Shown here in pieces: positions 1-13,671 of a stretch of DNA of 64,000 bases (the first letter of the stretch is position 1; every line of letters starts with the position of its first letter). This DNA is from Rachycentron canadum (Eukaryota; Chordata; Actinopteri; Carangiformes; Rachycentridae), in assembly GCA_038496675.1 (NCBI GenBank), contig CM076661.1, positions 10,260,139-10,324,138 on the forward strand, written 5' to 3'. The notes beneath the pieces are model-generated. The model was given only the letters and a program-made list of their open reading frames with translations. It was not told the DNA's origin and did no database searches. The position numbers and the translations under genes were made by a program.

Positions 1-23
1 TATATATATATATATATATATAT
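1..23. repeat. (TA)n microsatellite, cut by window edge
   Basis: Pure alternating TA at the extreme left edge; its full length cannot be known from this window. Confidence 0.9.
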
Positions 24-3000
24 GCTTCTTTCATCCATCATATCTGCTGGTTTGTAGCTTCAGCTTGCATCAAGATTGAGTGTGTGATGTTCCCGCTCTT
101 GTCTGCATGTATATACTGTATTACAAAAAAATACGTATAGAAACACAAATACTAACAAGATATATCAAGAAAAAGGAACCTATTTAACATCACACACAGC
201 ACGAAGCACCATATGTGACTAACAAAGTTGTGGTGGTTGTATGAGTTTGTTTTTTTTTCTCCGCTCGTTTTCGCTTTTTGTCTTTTTTATTTGGAGAGGT
301 GTTGTTTTTTGCTAAACTACTAGATGTGTATTCTTACTATGTATTTGATACCCCAGCACTTTTTGCATGCTTAGTTACCGCTATAGACAAGGAGCTGAGG
401 TGTTTTTTAATTGTTCTTTGTGATGACAGGGAAATGATGATGTGATGCTTTTGATGCAAGTGCATATCCCCACGCAGAGTTTAAAGAGACGTCGTTGGGA
501 GAAAAAAAAAGGCTTAATGGGTTTTTTGGAAGATTGACGGTTCAGTCTTCAACTTAATGGCAAATTTGCATTTGTCCTTTTTGTTTTGTTTGTTTGGGGT
601 CTGTGATGGATCAGAAACAGTTCATTCCCCCAATTTTCTTCAAGGGGTTTGATATTTTGTCATTTATTTCTCTGATTCTGTTTGTTGTAATTCATATCTT
701 TAATGTTTTGGTTATGTTTTTTGATCATACCCACTTTCTACGTGTCTGGTTTTCTTCTGAAACCTACTGCTTGTTTTGCACTGAGTATCTCTTGATATCT
801 CCAAGCTATTGCGGGGTTTTCGAACGCCTCCTGCTGCGCACAAGAATACTGCGCTGCTTTTTGCTGTAAATAGCTAAGTGTAGCATAGATTTGTGGAAAT
901 AGTCCTTTTAGATTTTGTAGTTTACCTGGAAGCATTTTGCTGAGAAAAGGGAAAATTAGGTAGCCTCATGAGATATCAACCAAAGCATTTACTCACCTCA
1001 TATTGTCATCAAAACATGAAATGATTTTTCTTACTCAAAGACACTGTTGTATATTTGTTAAACTGACAAAGAAATCAGTGCAGTACTTTCTTACATTTTT
1101 ATTTTATATTAACATAATGCTTTTTCTGCTGTGTGACGTTCAGTGGAAACTCAAAACAGATGTCCACTAAAAATCATAAGGTTATTACATTTTTTCTTCT
1201 TTTTTTTTTTTTTTTAAATTTAATTTTCCCTAGAGTCCCATATCAGATTAATGTGCTTCATTTACAAAATTAATGAAATCATTCAGTGCTTTAGAAGCAA
1301 CAGGAACAAATGTTTCTAACAGGGCTTTTGGGTGTCAGCAGTGAGTCTAAACCTTGTTTGTCATTAGGCAGCATGTAATCTAACTTTTTTGCAATATAAC
1401 AATATTAGTAAGCAAAGTCCATCTGCATGTGAGCACTTTATTGTCCAGCATTTTGTTTGTTTCCTTGATATAAGACTTTCTTGAGACAAAGTAGGAAGCA
1501 CATTGCATTTCTTCTATGTTTCTTTCTTGTGTTTTTGTCTTTTATCTCAAGCTGAACACCTGGTTAGCCTTTTCACCAGCATATTGCAGTGAGTGAAACA
1601 CTCCACTTCCTTTTTGCTAGTGTGAACCTTGGAGAATTTCAGGCCTTTTGGATCTATGGGAGTGTTGCTACTGAAAACGTGTAGACATGCAGTACAGTTA
1701 TAGGTTTAAAATGAGGCAGGATTAACAAAATCAATGTCTTTGTTTTTGTGTTTGTCCACAAGAAACATTCATCTTATCTTCTGAGAAAGTTACACAAGTT
1801 CTTTGAAATTCACCATGCTGGCAGAGTGCAGTTTTATTGGCACTACAGTAAAGCTGTCACAGTTATCTAAGCAGATAGCAGATTGGCGGAACTACTGAAC
1901 TACTGAGGTGGATTATGATAAAGAGGAAGTGGTGGAACAGAAGGAAAGAATTTTTTTACTCTGGTCATGGCGTTTAAAACTGGGTGCATTTTGGTGACAG
2001 TTAAAATGAAAATGTATATTTATGTACATAAGCCAAGTGTTTTGTTTTTTGTTTTGTTTTTTTTCTCTTTTCTTTTATTTTGTTGCTGAGGACAGTCCCA
2101 GTGTGCAGTTTGTTACGGCTTCTCTTGGCAATGTTGTAATGGAAAAAAAACAAAAAAAAAATTAATTACAAAAATTACAAAAATGTGTAACAATAAGTCC
2201 TGAAGATGCTCGATCAAAACCAACTGTCATTGTGTTGTGTTCAACAGTTCAACTGTTTGAATGTTTCTTTTATTTCTGGGAAACGTCTACTAAAAAGGTC
2301 AATAATACAGTTTGTCACTGTTGTACTGTTTCTGTTGAAATATGAATATTGTGTCTTGTATTGTAGGAATTCAGAAAACAAAGTAGCAAAACAAGCAATA
2401 ATTTACAGTTCTATAATACCGGTATGTGTATTTTCATGTTCTGTACTTATTTCTCAGAGATGGTCTCTGTCTCTTACACTATCCGCTTCTATTTGTGTAG
2501 TATACTAGTCCTTTGTTTCACATAGAGAAATACATAAAGACCTATTCTTAAAAGCCATGTTTAGTGTTGTTTATTTTAGGGGTTTCTACTCTAGGGGCTA
2601 TACTTGACATACAAACAAAACAGAAACAGAATCTGAACGAATATTTCCAATGTAGGCTTGAAATGTAGATTTATTGCACATCGAATAATAGCTAGATAAG
2701 CTTGCTTTTTAATATGTGATCCAAATTTCTTTTAGGTTTTATTATGAGGTAGTAATTTATGTTATGTCTATTTTGGATTCTCATACAAAATGAAACTTTT
2801 TAAATATACTTTTTGTGTTTTAAAACACAAAAAGGCAACCTCAGTTAGTAAATAATGTGGCAACTTGGATTCTCCTTTTCAGTGAATCAACAGGCAGAAT
2901 ATATATATTTTTATGGATAACTGTGTTGCTAATCAACCTTTCTCGGTTTTAGCCATATTAGCAACATGTCTTTAAATTTTGCTTGCTAACACACCAAACG

Positions 3001-5648
3001 AATAGGTGAACATGATAAACATTACTAGATGCCAAGATCAATGTGTTAACATTGTGGGGTGAGCTCACCACTATGTCAAAGTATAGCCTCACAGAGACAC
3101 TAGCATAGCTGTAGCTGTTGAATTCAGGCCTAATCCAAATGTTCACCCTCATGGGAGGTAATTACCCAAAATTCATAAAATTATGACATTAACCACAGTG
3201 GTACACCTGTTACCAGTGGACATCTGGAAGTATAAAAAAACTAAAAGTCAGCTATAAAAACAGAAAAAAGGTTGCATGTGAGTATAAACACATTGCTCAC
3301 TATTCAGAGTATTCAGAGCAAGAAGTGTGTGTATGTTTCAGCGTGTCACATGACAGCATGATGATAAATCAGCTTTCATCAAATCTAATCCAACACTACT
3401 ATTGTATTTACAACCACAGACAAGGGAGGGATATAAAACATGTCAAATCAGTCCCAAACCCAGAATTGTACACAACATATTTTAGCATCTTCAAGGTAAC
3501 ATGACAGGTCACACAATGGGCCGTCCCGTTCCTCTTTACACCATTATGGGCCCTTGCACCCTCTGGCCCCAATCTTGTATAAAGGTAGCAAGAAAAACAC
3601 CCTTAGGTTTGTGACTGCTTTGTAATAATAATACCTTAAAGACACACAGGGACACATTACATCAGTCCAGTCATGCAAATGAAACCATCAAGGAGTTTAA
3701 TTCTACACACAGACATAAACAATACTGTCTCAAACATTAATCATTGTCTATTGTCTCACAGTTTTTATACCTTATGCCCCCCCCTACTCTAGGACCAAAC
3801 AACATTTAATTCTCTCAGAGGTCAGGACATTGTTTCAGTAGTAAAGACGTTGACAGCGTTGTGGGATGAATGATTCTTTTAGTGAGCGACACTGGATGTG
3901 AAGTTTCTAACATGAAAGGTGAGGTGACTGTTTGACAATACAGCCATGACTTGCACTTTAGCTGCCTATTGAATTTCACAGCTGCAGTTTCCTTGTGTCA
4001 GTCATGGAGAAAAGACAGATGACTGCTCATGAATCCTATAACAATAGATTTCTCTCATCCCATTCCTTCTGACAAACTGCATTTCATTATTGTATGAGGG
4101 GAGAAAAACAACAAAGCCAAAACTGGCATAGCTGTCATCTCTGTTTTGACAGAAAGGTGTTTTGTAAGCGCCAGTTTGCTCAAAAAGGAAATAGGCAGCA
4201 AGAATATCTCAATGATTTTGTGATAGTTTGCCCAAAACTCTACATGATTAAAGCTGGTGTGCAGAGGTTGTAAAGGTTACCCGTGTCAACACTGACACAC
4301 TTAATGGTCTATAGAGGTCAAAACAATGGATGGTCAGTACTTTAGAGGCAGAGAGGACTCAGTAATTGCTATTAGATGAGACATGCTCTGTACCCCTCTG
4401 TGTCTTCATCACCGTGCTACAAAAAGCCTTCTCTGTACAGTGCAGGACTTGGAAATTCCTCTTCACAATAACCCTCAGTGTTGAACGTGACCATGCATGT
4501 GCACATAGGGGAACAGATCAGGTTGTCGTGGCCCCCGTGGGTGTTAATGGGACCGATACTTCCAGATTCCTTTAAAGGTCCTCAACAGAATTACACAACA
4601 CAAACTTCTCAGTTGCTCAAGCAGGAACTAAAAACTAGGAAGCATTAATAATCAGAGAAGAAACACATATATCCGCTGACTTTAGGTAAAGTTGGACTTC
4701 AAAAGCACACATGATGAAACTGTAACGCAAGTGATAAGTACAGTGAGTGGAGGAACTACTCTTCTCTTTATGATGTTCTCAAACAACCTCAGGTCCAAAA
4801 TCAAGTGTCGTGTTCTTCCATCACAGCAAAGCACAGGGGCATGGGGACAGCAGTGCTGTGCACTATATGAAGTCAGTGCTCACAGCCCATTCAGTGAAGC
4901 GGAACAATGTGTATCTGCCCAAGTGACGTTTAGTTACACTTTCTCACAAAGGCACAACACTGACACTGCTTTATAGTCGTGGGCACCACCTAGCCCCTGG
5001 AGAGGTAACGTGAGGCTCGATCCTGACGACTTGTTGGCAGTGTTTGGGGAGCGACTACCGGGGAAAATGTGTCAGATGAGTTTATGTACGAGAAAGCAAA
5101 CAGGGCAGATTGGAAAGTTGGAAAGATGAGCAAGTTAGTGCCTGTTCAGTGGATAACTTTCACACAAATGTTGCCAAGTGTTTGAATGGAGCTTGTTTCT
5201 CTGTAATATAATAGGAGAAAAGAAAAGGCTTTTACGTACAACTGTAACTGCTCTGCAAACACATCTGGCACCCTTTGAACAAGTAATTCACATAGTTAAT
5301 TTTCAACTACATACATAAAACACATTTGTGAAGGGATTTGAGGTTAACACTGAAACCACATTCTTTGTCGATACAGTAACATAAAACACTTAAATGCAGA
5401 CCATATAATTATTGTTCTCCATATACAATGATTGTTTTTATTTAATGATGTGTGCATACAGTGGATTTCAACACATGAGATGTGTTGGATATATGTATCC
5501 TCTTTAACTGAGCACACAGAGACACATCCTCTGTGTCTCATGTGAGACATCCTGTCAGATGCAGACAGACTGATTTTGAGAGGCAGTAGTCATCGACAGA
5601 CAGACCAGAACAGACAAATCTGGGGAAGATCCTCGCTTTTTTGATCAG
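24..5648. other. AT-rich non-coding region, no confident gene
   Basis: I find no convincing coding exon here. The stretch is T-rich on the plus strand over roughly 1-2,600 (runs such as 1,199-1,215 and 2,040-2,085), as in a long 3'UTR or intron. Two poly(A)-signal hexamers read on the minus strand (1,437-1,442 and 2,670-2,675), so a minus-strand 3' end is possible but unproven. Open frames at 594-869, 2,206-2,508 and 4,692-4,976 have no recognisable composition, splice signals or domain and look like chance. If the exon-like segments at 5.65-6.08 kb belong to a plus-strand gene starting off the left edge, this region would be intron. Confidence 0.5.
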
Positions 5649-5731
5649 TGGCCGCGGCACGCCTAAGGGCCAGGCGGAAGGACCTGAAAAACCAGCTGCC
5701 TGACATTATTACTCTGAGCAATGAGCAGCGG
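5649..5731 (+). CDS. Candidate internal exon, unrecognised gene (exon A)
   Basis: A TTTTTTGATCAG acceptor precedes 83 nt that end at a good CGG|GTGAGC donor. Read with a codon split after its first base, it gives a basic peptide (AAARLRARRKDLKNQ followed by LPDIITLSNEQR), which resembles a cytoplasmic juxtamembrane or coiled segment. The frame has a stop just before the acceptor, so it is an internal exon or has a split start codon. It ends in phase 0, matching the start of the candidate exon 250 bp downstream. I do not recognise the protein. It could belong to a gene beginning left of the window. A chance open frame is possible, but composition and splice sites look better than background. 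Confidence 0.4.
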
Positions 5732-5739
5732 GTGAGCAA

Positions 5740-5828
5740 GCGTGGAGCCTCCTCCTCCTCTTCACTCTCCTCCTCCTCTTCACATAAACACTCTGATTCC
5801 CACAGAAACCACACACACACACACACAC
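5740..5828. repeat. Pyrimidine-rich CCT/CTT tract followed by (CA)n
   Basis: CCTCCT and CTCTTC repeats around 5,748-5,783, then a CA run at about 5,810-5,828, inside the presumed intron between candidate exons A and B. Confidence 0.7.
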
Positions 5829-5984
5829 TCAGGAATCCCTGCTTATCTTTACACTGTCGTTTGGTTCTGTCTGTCCCATCTATTTTAACCTGTGGGACTG
5901 TCACTTTAGCAGCACCTGGGACTCCATATTTCTCTGTTAGAGTAGCTCACACGCTCTACTACTCCCTCGTGTCTCCCTCCCCAG

Positions 5985-6076
5985 AACTTTGGACTATGCC
6001 CCCTTCAGTCAGCTGAGGGAGGGGGCTCTGTGCTGCTCAGGCTCCCATCTGGAGAAGGCAAAGAGGAGACTGTTAG
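5985..6076 (+). CDS. Candidate internal exon, unrecognised gene (exon B)
   Basis: A pyrimidine-rich acceptor (CTCCCTCCCCAG) and a near-consensus AG|GTAAGT donor bound 92 nt. In the phase left by exon A it reads NFGLCPLQSAEGGG then SVLLRLPSGEGKEETV, with no stop. The agreement of phase and the strong splice sites argue for two consecutive exons of one plus-strand gene. No continuing exon was found with confidence between here and 13.67 kb. A pseudo-donor after the GT repeat near 6,282 has no usable acceptor. Confidence 0.4.
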
Positions 6077-6193
6077 GTAAGTCACAAGGCTAATCACTGC
6101 TTTCCCTTGGTAGACTTAAAGTTTCCATCTAAACTAACTAATGAGAGTAATTTTTTTATGTATGTGTGTGTGTCAGCACTGGGACTGTACTGG

Positions 6194-6198
<5 letters not shown>

Positions 6199-6244
<46 letters not shown>
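6199..6244. repeat. (GT)n microsatellite
   Basis: Uninterrupted GT/TG run of about 46 bp. The long cysteine-valine frames crossing it are artefacts of the repeat. Confidence 0.95.
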
Positions 6245-6245
<1 letters not shown>

Positions 6246-9200
6246 GGTTCCCCCCACACAACATGGCGAGACAGCAGGTGAGTCTCAGGTGAAAGGGAAT
6301 AGCTCACATTCCAGAGAGGTCTCGGATTAATAAATCTGTTAGTCAAACTTGTGGGACAAGACAGATTCACATCTGAGTGAGGAAGATTCTATTTCACTTC
6401 CTATCGCTATTTGCCTGTGTATCTGTTATTGATAAGTGATTGTTTGGTGGAATCGATGCCCTTATCTCATCTGTTGCCTCTACGTGGTAGGAAAATGTGA
6501 CTATAAGTTAGCACGTACAGCCAGAGGAATGATGGGGTTATGTTTGGCTTTGTAATAACAATAATTCAGTTTTCTGAGCAGTGGTCTGTATAGCTCTAAG
6601 AATAGATTATAGGTCACTTTTTTCTTTTCTCTTCACTGATAAAGCGAATGTTCCTTGTAAAGGTTATTGATTTTATTTACATGTCAGCTGCATTTAAACT
6701 GCTTAAGCAATTAAAAATTAGAGATGTGGGATAGAGGCCAGTTCATGCAACTTTTTTAGTTAAAGCAATGTTTGTTTGTTTTTATTTTATCATCTAGTTA
6801 TTGGTATAGGTATTATTGTTTGACAAAGAGACATAGCCATGTTATGCAAAAAGATGTATTTAAAAGCACAAAAACCTGAGGATATGTGCATATGTGTAAT
6901 AAACAAGTTTTCCCCATGATTCAGGTTTCACAATATAAAATCAGTTAATTTTGATGATGAAATTATTAATTTTAGTAGTTTATTAAGACACCACATGTCA
7001 CTTTACTTCAGTTATTACCACAGCCCAGCCCTGCCTGGGATGTGAGAATTAAGTTGCCATTTTCCCACGAAAAAGAAAATAGTCTTTTGGCAATCTCAGT
7101 AGATGATAAGCATGTAGTTTCTTTTGTTATCATTTTTTTTTCTCTTGTTATCATCATCAAGCATTGTTTGAAAATATGCAAGTGGCGCAAGGTATACTGT
7201 ACACTGCACACTGTACAGTAGTTGGTGCAGTGCAAGTTTTATATTAAACCGTACTGTACTGACACTAAGTTATAAAGTACTTCAGGGTGGTAAACTCAAA
7301 TCTATCATCAAGCACTAGTTAGAAACACAGAAGTGGTTATTTTTCTATAATGTAAAGCAACTTTACAGGAAACTTAAGACTTAATTCTGACATGATGTTA
7401 GTATTAGTCATTTAGTAAAGGTGTTGTTCCTATTTTTGGATTTTAAACTCAGGAGGCTGGATACTTTACCAAAACTTCATCCCAACCAATTTGAGCAGGT
7501 TTCTCAGTTTTCTCAGGCTTATAAATACCTAATGACTCAAATGGATGCAGACAGATTTTTAGAATACAGAAAGTCAAATGTCAAATTTCAGTTTTTAAAG
7601 CTTTCACAGTCATAAACAAACTCAAGCTAAACTAAATTCTAGACATCAACACATTCAGCATTCAGTCTGTTTGAAGAATGAGAAACTGATCAGCCCAGTC
7701 TTGATGAGTTGATCAATCAAAGCCTTTTTTAAAAGTTCACCTTAACACCATCTCACCATCGCCTCACAACAATACACTGTGTGTTATGAAGCTGTTGTGC
7801 AAACCCACTATACAGTATTCTCAATACAAAGTGGTTTTCATTTTCATTTTAAAAATCATATACCTTTTCTGACTGAGTTTGGTATTTGGATGATAGTTAT
7901 ACATTAAACTCTGTACATACATCATGTTTTATAGATGTTTCAGGGACAATGCAGCATGTACAACATAATGAGTTTCCTGATAAAGTCCACCACTTACTAG
8001 TGCTTCTTATGTGACTTATAGCTGCCAGAACAGACAAGGAGCTGAAACACAATTATGATGTATTACCTCTCTACTACACACATCTTTCTAATTAGCTAAT
8101 TTTTAAATATCTGATGTCACTTGTTGTCATTTATGTCAACAACAGGTCACTGTGCACCACATCATAGACTGTCAGTGCTGCTGCAAATCCTTTGGTGACT
8201 GAATGAGTTAGAGTTTAATTCCTCTGTAATGTGACATATGTGGTATGGGAGGTTTTCCTCTGACATGAAACAGATGATCTGCTCCGACTTCACCCTGCAT
8301 GTCAGCTCCTCCAGTTGAAGCTGAACTCACAGCCCCACCTGTGTCTTATTACCCTGCTTCAAACTGACAGCTCAAATATTGACACCGACCGTCGTTTGAT
8401 GAAGGTCATGCTTTGAATATGTTTATGATGCGTGTGTGAGGCTGTGTTGTTCTTACTGTCTGGATGAAAACATGTTGGGGGTGAGCGAGGAGGGGGAAGC
8501 TGAGCCGGTTAACAACTTTTGTCGGCGTTCTCCTCATATAAAAAAGAGGAAACTAAATTGTTCCTGTTCTGTGTTGAGAGACAGACCAATAAATGATTTG
8601 TTTACTGAGGGCGGAAGAAAGGATATTGAATCTGCAGTGTAGGTGAATAGCTGCAATTTGTAGAACAACAAACAAACTATTATTACACTGGAGAAAATAC
8701 TGACGTCACAGCACAAAAGTATAGCCTCCAAAACGTAAAGCTACATTTTTAAAAATCTATTCAAATTATATATAATCAATTAATTCAAATGTAATTTATC
8801 CTCTGAATGAAGATCAGATCCCACAGTGAGGTCAATATTACCTCCTCTGAAAAGATGCTTTCATATGTACAGTACACATAATATAATATATAATATCCTC
8901 AAAGGAATTAATTAAAGTATAAAGTCACACTTACTACAGGAATCTGCAATGTGAAATCAGGACGTTAAAGTCTCAGAAATCCTTGCAGCTAAATAGGTAC
9001 ATATAAAGTCCATACTAATACAACCAATCGATATTCAATATACTTGACTTTGTGGTCAGCACTGTTGCATTACAGTATTAATACCCTATTTTGTGTGTGT
9101 GTGTGTTTCATGATAATGAACCAAGTCCTTGTCACCTTTTGAATTTACTGCCTGTCATTGCTGTTGACAGAATCACTGAGCTTTATCAGCTTTCACATTT

Positions 9201-10467
9201 GAATTTCACCGGTACATTTCAATTCTCTCACTGTGACAATGGAAAACATGACTCAACAGAAACTAAAGGTTAATACTGTATTTTGATATAATGCAACCTG
9301 GTAGAGTTATATCATGCAGCACTAGACACTGTTATACTGCCAGTGCCTCCATCAGAGGTCAGAGTATAAGTGTTTTGTTTTTTGTTTTTTGTTTTTTTTG
9401 TTTTTTTTTGGCTAATCATTGAACTTCATCTTTATCTGAATCCCACCTATGGTCCTTTGCTATAGGTCATCCCCCCTCTCTCTCTCCCTGGCTTTCTTGT
9501 CTCTCGATCACTGTAGCTATCCAAATAAAGGCAGAAAATGTACCTGTGTTATTTACATATTAGAATATTTGGCGTGTTCACTGTAGGTGTTTCCTCAAGT
9601 GAGGGTTTTCCTGATCCTTACATAACCTCTACCACACCAAACCTACCCCTAAATTTAACCCACAGTCATTCTGATGAACTACGTACTTCTAAAACCACAC
9701 CCTGTTCTGTAGGAGACGGCACACCCACCAATCACTGATGAAACACCAGCTTTTGCCAGGGCCTCAGTAACATGAATCATACAGGAGAAGCCAATGATTT
9801 TCTAACCAGAGGTTACGTCAAAGAACTCATACTTAGTTTGTTGGATGTTATAACTAAACTTTGAAGTTTAATTTTAACTAACATCAGATGATATATTTGA
9901 AATACAAAATAATTTTCCCTCATTGGACAATTTCTTATTTCATCCATCATCCCTGGCAGAAGTGTGTAACTTTCTTGTATTATAATGGAGAAGCTGGAAT
10001 ATGATCATATTGGTCCTAATTAGAAAACTGTTTACCAATCATTACATAAACAGCATGAGACTGGTTGTGTTGTCTTTTGCTACCGTTATTGAAAAGAAAA
10101 TGTAAAAAAAAGTTTCATTACCTAAAGTAAAACATTATAAATTAACCTTCTCTGATCATAGCTTTATAAAAACCTACTTAAATATAACTTGGATCTGTCC
10201 CCTCACTATGAAACTTGCTACAGGTACAATACTGTCCACCAGAATTATGACTCTGTGAACAATATATATCTCTGTGCACTTTGAAGCATGAACGCAGTAT
10301 GCACAAAGTCCACCCTATATGTACATAGTGGAATTTTATGTGGTAAATGAATGTATATATTCATATTTACTGTACATTTAAACAACTGGCGGTGCCTCCA
10401 AATTTTAAGAAAAGCCTGATAACTGTTCTTTAAGTAGAGGAACAAATAAATACATATCACTTAAGGT

Positions 10468-10512
10468 CATATTGTCCATATTGTGCCCTTTAAGCACAAT
10501 ATGGACAATATG
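10468..10512. repeat. Perfect 19-bp inverted repeat (hairpin)
   Basis: Two exactly complementary 19-base arms, CATATTGTCCATATTGTGC and its reverse complement, flank a 7-base loop CCTTTAA. No complementarity extends beyond the arms. It could be a MITE footprint, a small structured RNA or a recent duplication; there is no gene on top of it. Confidence 0.9.
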
Positions 10513-11234
10513 TATATTCTATCATGTTACCAAAACAGTGGTGTTACCAACCTTATACAGCATGTGATCAGTTAGCCACTTATCAGACGCTGTCACCTCT
10601 GCAAATGGCAAACATGATATATGTCATTACTAATCTCTTTGGTTAATAGTATGTCAACACTGGGGGATTGGTTGTGTAATATTTGTTGTGAAGCAGGAAG
10701 CTGGATAAGCAGTTCACACCAGTATTGAGCACTGACTGGTATTAAAACTCTTTTCATCAAATCTCAGTGAGAAAACGTCAGAATCCCAATTTATAGAATA
10801 TGTTCTACAAACAATGACCCCGTTACAGGAAATACTCTGCTCTGCTGTCTGTCTAACTTGTGATGGGCGTCACATGTATTGGATATTAAATTGCCCTTTC
10901 ACAATGCTTATGCACATATACACAGCCTGTAGGTGATATGTACATTTTTACGGCCCATTACTGGTTAAGTCTGTGTGCACAAGCCGTTGTATTTGTCCAT
11001 ACATCACATGCTGAAACCCAGTCTTTGAAAAGAGGAGCCTGGAAGAGAAAACTAATCTTGTAACTCACGCTAAAGTGGTTAAAACTAAGAATACTAAAAG
11101 TTGTTAAGATAAAATTAAATGTGTCTGACATGAAGGAAAGTATGTTTTTAGTGTTATGGGAAATATGCTTATTCATTTTAGTTAGATGAACAGATTGGTA
11201 GCACTTTCATGGTGGTTTGGTAATGTGCAGTTGG

Positions 11235-11519
11235 TTAGCATAGCTTAGTATAAGGGCTGGAAAAAGCTAGCCTAGCTCTGTGTGACAGTGGCAGAATCCA
11301 CCCACTAGCACCTATGAAGTGAAACTCACCAGTTAACACTTTTTATGGCCCCAGCAGTTCTTGCCCTAGGCCACGAAATAGTGTAACACCTCGCTAACTT
11401 GCGATTTTATACTTTAGCTTTTGTTTGGATTAAACAAATGAGATACACCATTTTAATGAATGAGCCTTAGGAACCAGGCCAGCTGTTACCCCTTGTTTCC
11501 AGTCTTTGTGCTATGCTAA
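11235..11519. mobile_element. Foldback MITE-like element (teleost interspersed repeat)
   Basis: The left end (TTAGCATAGC, then TAAGGGCTGGAAAAAGCTAGCC) and the reverse complement of the right end (TTAGCATAGC, then AAAGACTGGAAACAAGGG) form imperfect terminal inverted repeats of about 50 bp around a 285-bp body without coding capacity. The wording of the body and ends matches a short repeat family I know to be very common in percomorph fish genomes. It is non-autonomous; I cannot name its class securely. Confidence 0.65.
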
Positions 11520-13671
11520 ACATCTGCTGGCTCCACCTTCATTTACCATACAGATGTGCTACTGTAAGTGTGTGTGAAACATGGAAGAGAAAGTGTATCC
11601 TCCAGCAGCCAGGTGTCTCTTGCCACATTTTCATTCATATTAAGAGGCTTTTTGTATATGCACCAGCCACATACCTGAATTGTAACAATGAAGTTTATAA
11701 TATAAATATTCTGCCTAGTGCCTTTTGTGTGCACTCATTCAGTAAACTCTATGTCTATCGTTTTATTTAGTCTGTCAGCAATCTCTCATTAAGTCAGCCA
11801 GGTTTTTATTGCTCATGTTGTTGAGCGGTAACTTCACAGGTTGTGATGCTATGGACCTGAGGGTTTTGCGCCCTTTATTGTGAATTTGAATGTAATCAAT
11901 GGAGCAATCAATCTAACTTAGAGAAGAAAGACAGTGAGGGATGGTGTGTGTTTGTGGCTGTTCTTCCGTGTGCCAGGGTTTTCAGCTTTTTTTAGCCGAT
12001 GCAAATTTTGTCCGCTTGAAGCACCTGCTCTGCTCGTGCTGCTGTGCCTCACTCCCAGCAGACACAATGAAATGTCACTCCAACCCATGGCGTAACTGTA
12101 ACAATGTTGTGATGCAAAGGAAGAATTAAAAGGAAAGTGTCAAGAGACAAATGGTGAATGGAAAAATGTTCCCGTTTTCTGTTCAGTCCTGAATATCCGA
12201 TTGTTATCATGAAAGTTAAAATTGCTCTGAAGTTGTATTAATTGGCCTCCGTATTGTTACAGGGTTGGATGTTGGCCAGCAACACCTTTTCTAGATTTTT
12301 CTCGTGGGCCATGAGTTGGAAAAGGTTCAGAACTGCTCCTCCAAAATTTATTACCAAATGAAATGTCCACCACAAATACTAATACTGTGGTTTCTTTGGT
12401 ATTATAATGAAATAATGACATGTTTACACATGGCGCTGTTGGGATTAGTGACTGAAACTATTGAAGGTGAAGAAATATAATAAGTGACCAATTATTTTAG
12501 AGGGCAATAAAACTTATGGAAAGTATCGGAGACATTTCTAAAACAATCGCTTGGTGTAAATGAATGCTATAAATTAACATGTAATCATAGTTTTTTGTTT
12601 TTCTTCTTAGCAACTAGGTGACTGCAGGTGTAATTGCTTTATCTGAAGTCTAGTGTTTCCAGAGTATGCAGATTTCATTTTATTATATACATCTTTTTGT
12701 AAAGCACTGTGTAACTTAAATTAAGTTTATCATTATTGTTATTGTTGTTTTTATATTAGAAATATTATTATTAACTGGGAAGGCATATTATCTGGACTCA
12801 GGGGAAATATCTGTTATGGGGACAGCCCTGACCCACAGCTCCGTGCACAGATTATTTCCTGAACAGTATCAGTGATCTTCCTAAATGAGCAAGATGCAAA
12901 ACAACTGCATCACATTAGAATAGATATAGATTAAGATTACTGATTATCTGAGAATATTTATTATCCATGATGGATGATCATGTGAATCCTAAGAATAACT
13001 AAGAGAACACAAATCACATTAATGCAGTGGTTTATTAGGCAGTGTAAGATACAATGAAGTTCCATTACGGGAATGAATTCAACAAAATGACTGAATAGTA
13101 GATCATTCTCAGCGTGGACATGCCACTTTTCTTCCCCTGCAATTTTCTTTTTACAAGACCAAGATAAAAATAAATGTTACACTCATTTGGTTGTGTTCCA
13201 AAATACTTAAATGGTTTCCTAAGACTGAGTGGTCTCAGCAAATATTTCTCAACTTGGAAAGCTTTGTGATAAGTGTACAGTCTGAACTGTACTTGATAAC
13301 TTGATGCTTGATAACCTTAATGATAGCTATAGTTTGGGCAGCACATAATTCCTGTGGTCCTGTGATTAGTGCTTCATACATAATGTTCTGCAGAGGATCC
13401 TCATTCCTCTGATTCCTATAAAATATTCATTTGTTGGTGCCACTCCTTCTGGTGTGACACATTTGTAGCCTACTGTTTTTATTAAGCGTATAAGCTTAAT
13501 TGCACAGATATTTTTGTTTTCAAATCACATATTCTTTCCACATTCTATTTTTGTTTCCTTGTCTAATCAGCAGAATCTGTTTTATCCATGTAAATATTAT
13601 TCTCACATAAACAAAGTGCTGTGTAGTCATAGTATTTAGTTGACTAAAATGATTTCTTTCTGTCTTTGCAG

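Larger units (their letters stand above)
6245..13671. other. Non-coding region upstream of the NCMAP-like coding exons
   Basis: Seven kilobases of AT-rich DNA without a convincing exon on either strand. Because the NCMAP-like gene's first visible exon begins with a splice acceptor at 13,672, at least one upstream untranslated exon and the promoter should lie here or further left, but I could not place them. The region holds a T/G-rich tract at about 9,376-9,409, a foldback element at 11,235-11,519 and a perfect hairpin at 10,468-10,512, listed separately. Confidence 0.5.

Noticed and set aside
4366..4976. Open frames of 69 and 94 codons near the left end
   Set aside because: No recognisable composition, domains or splice sites; consistent with random frames.
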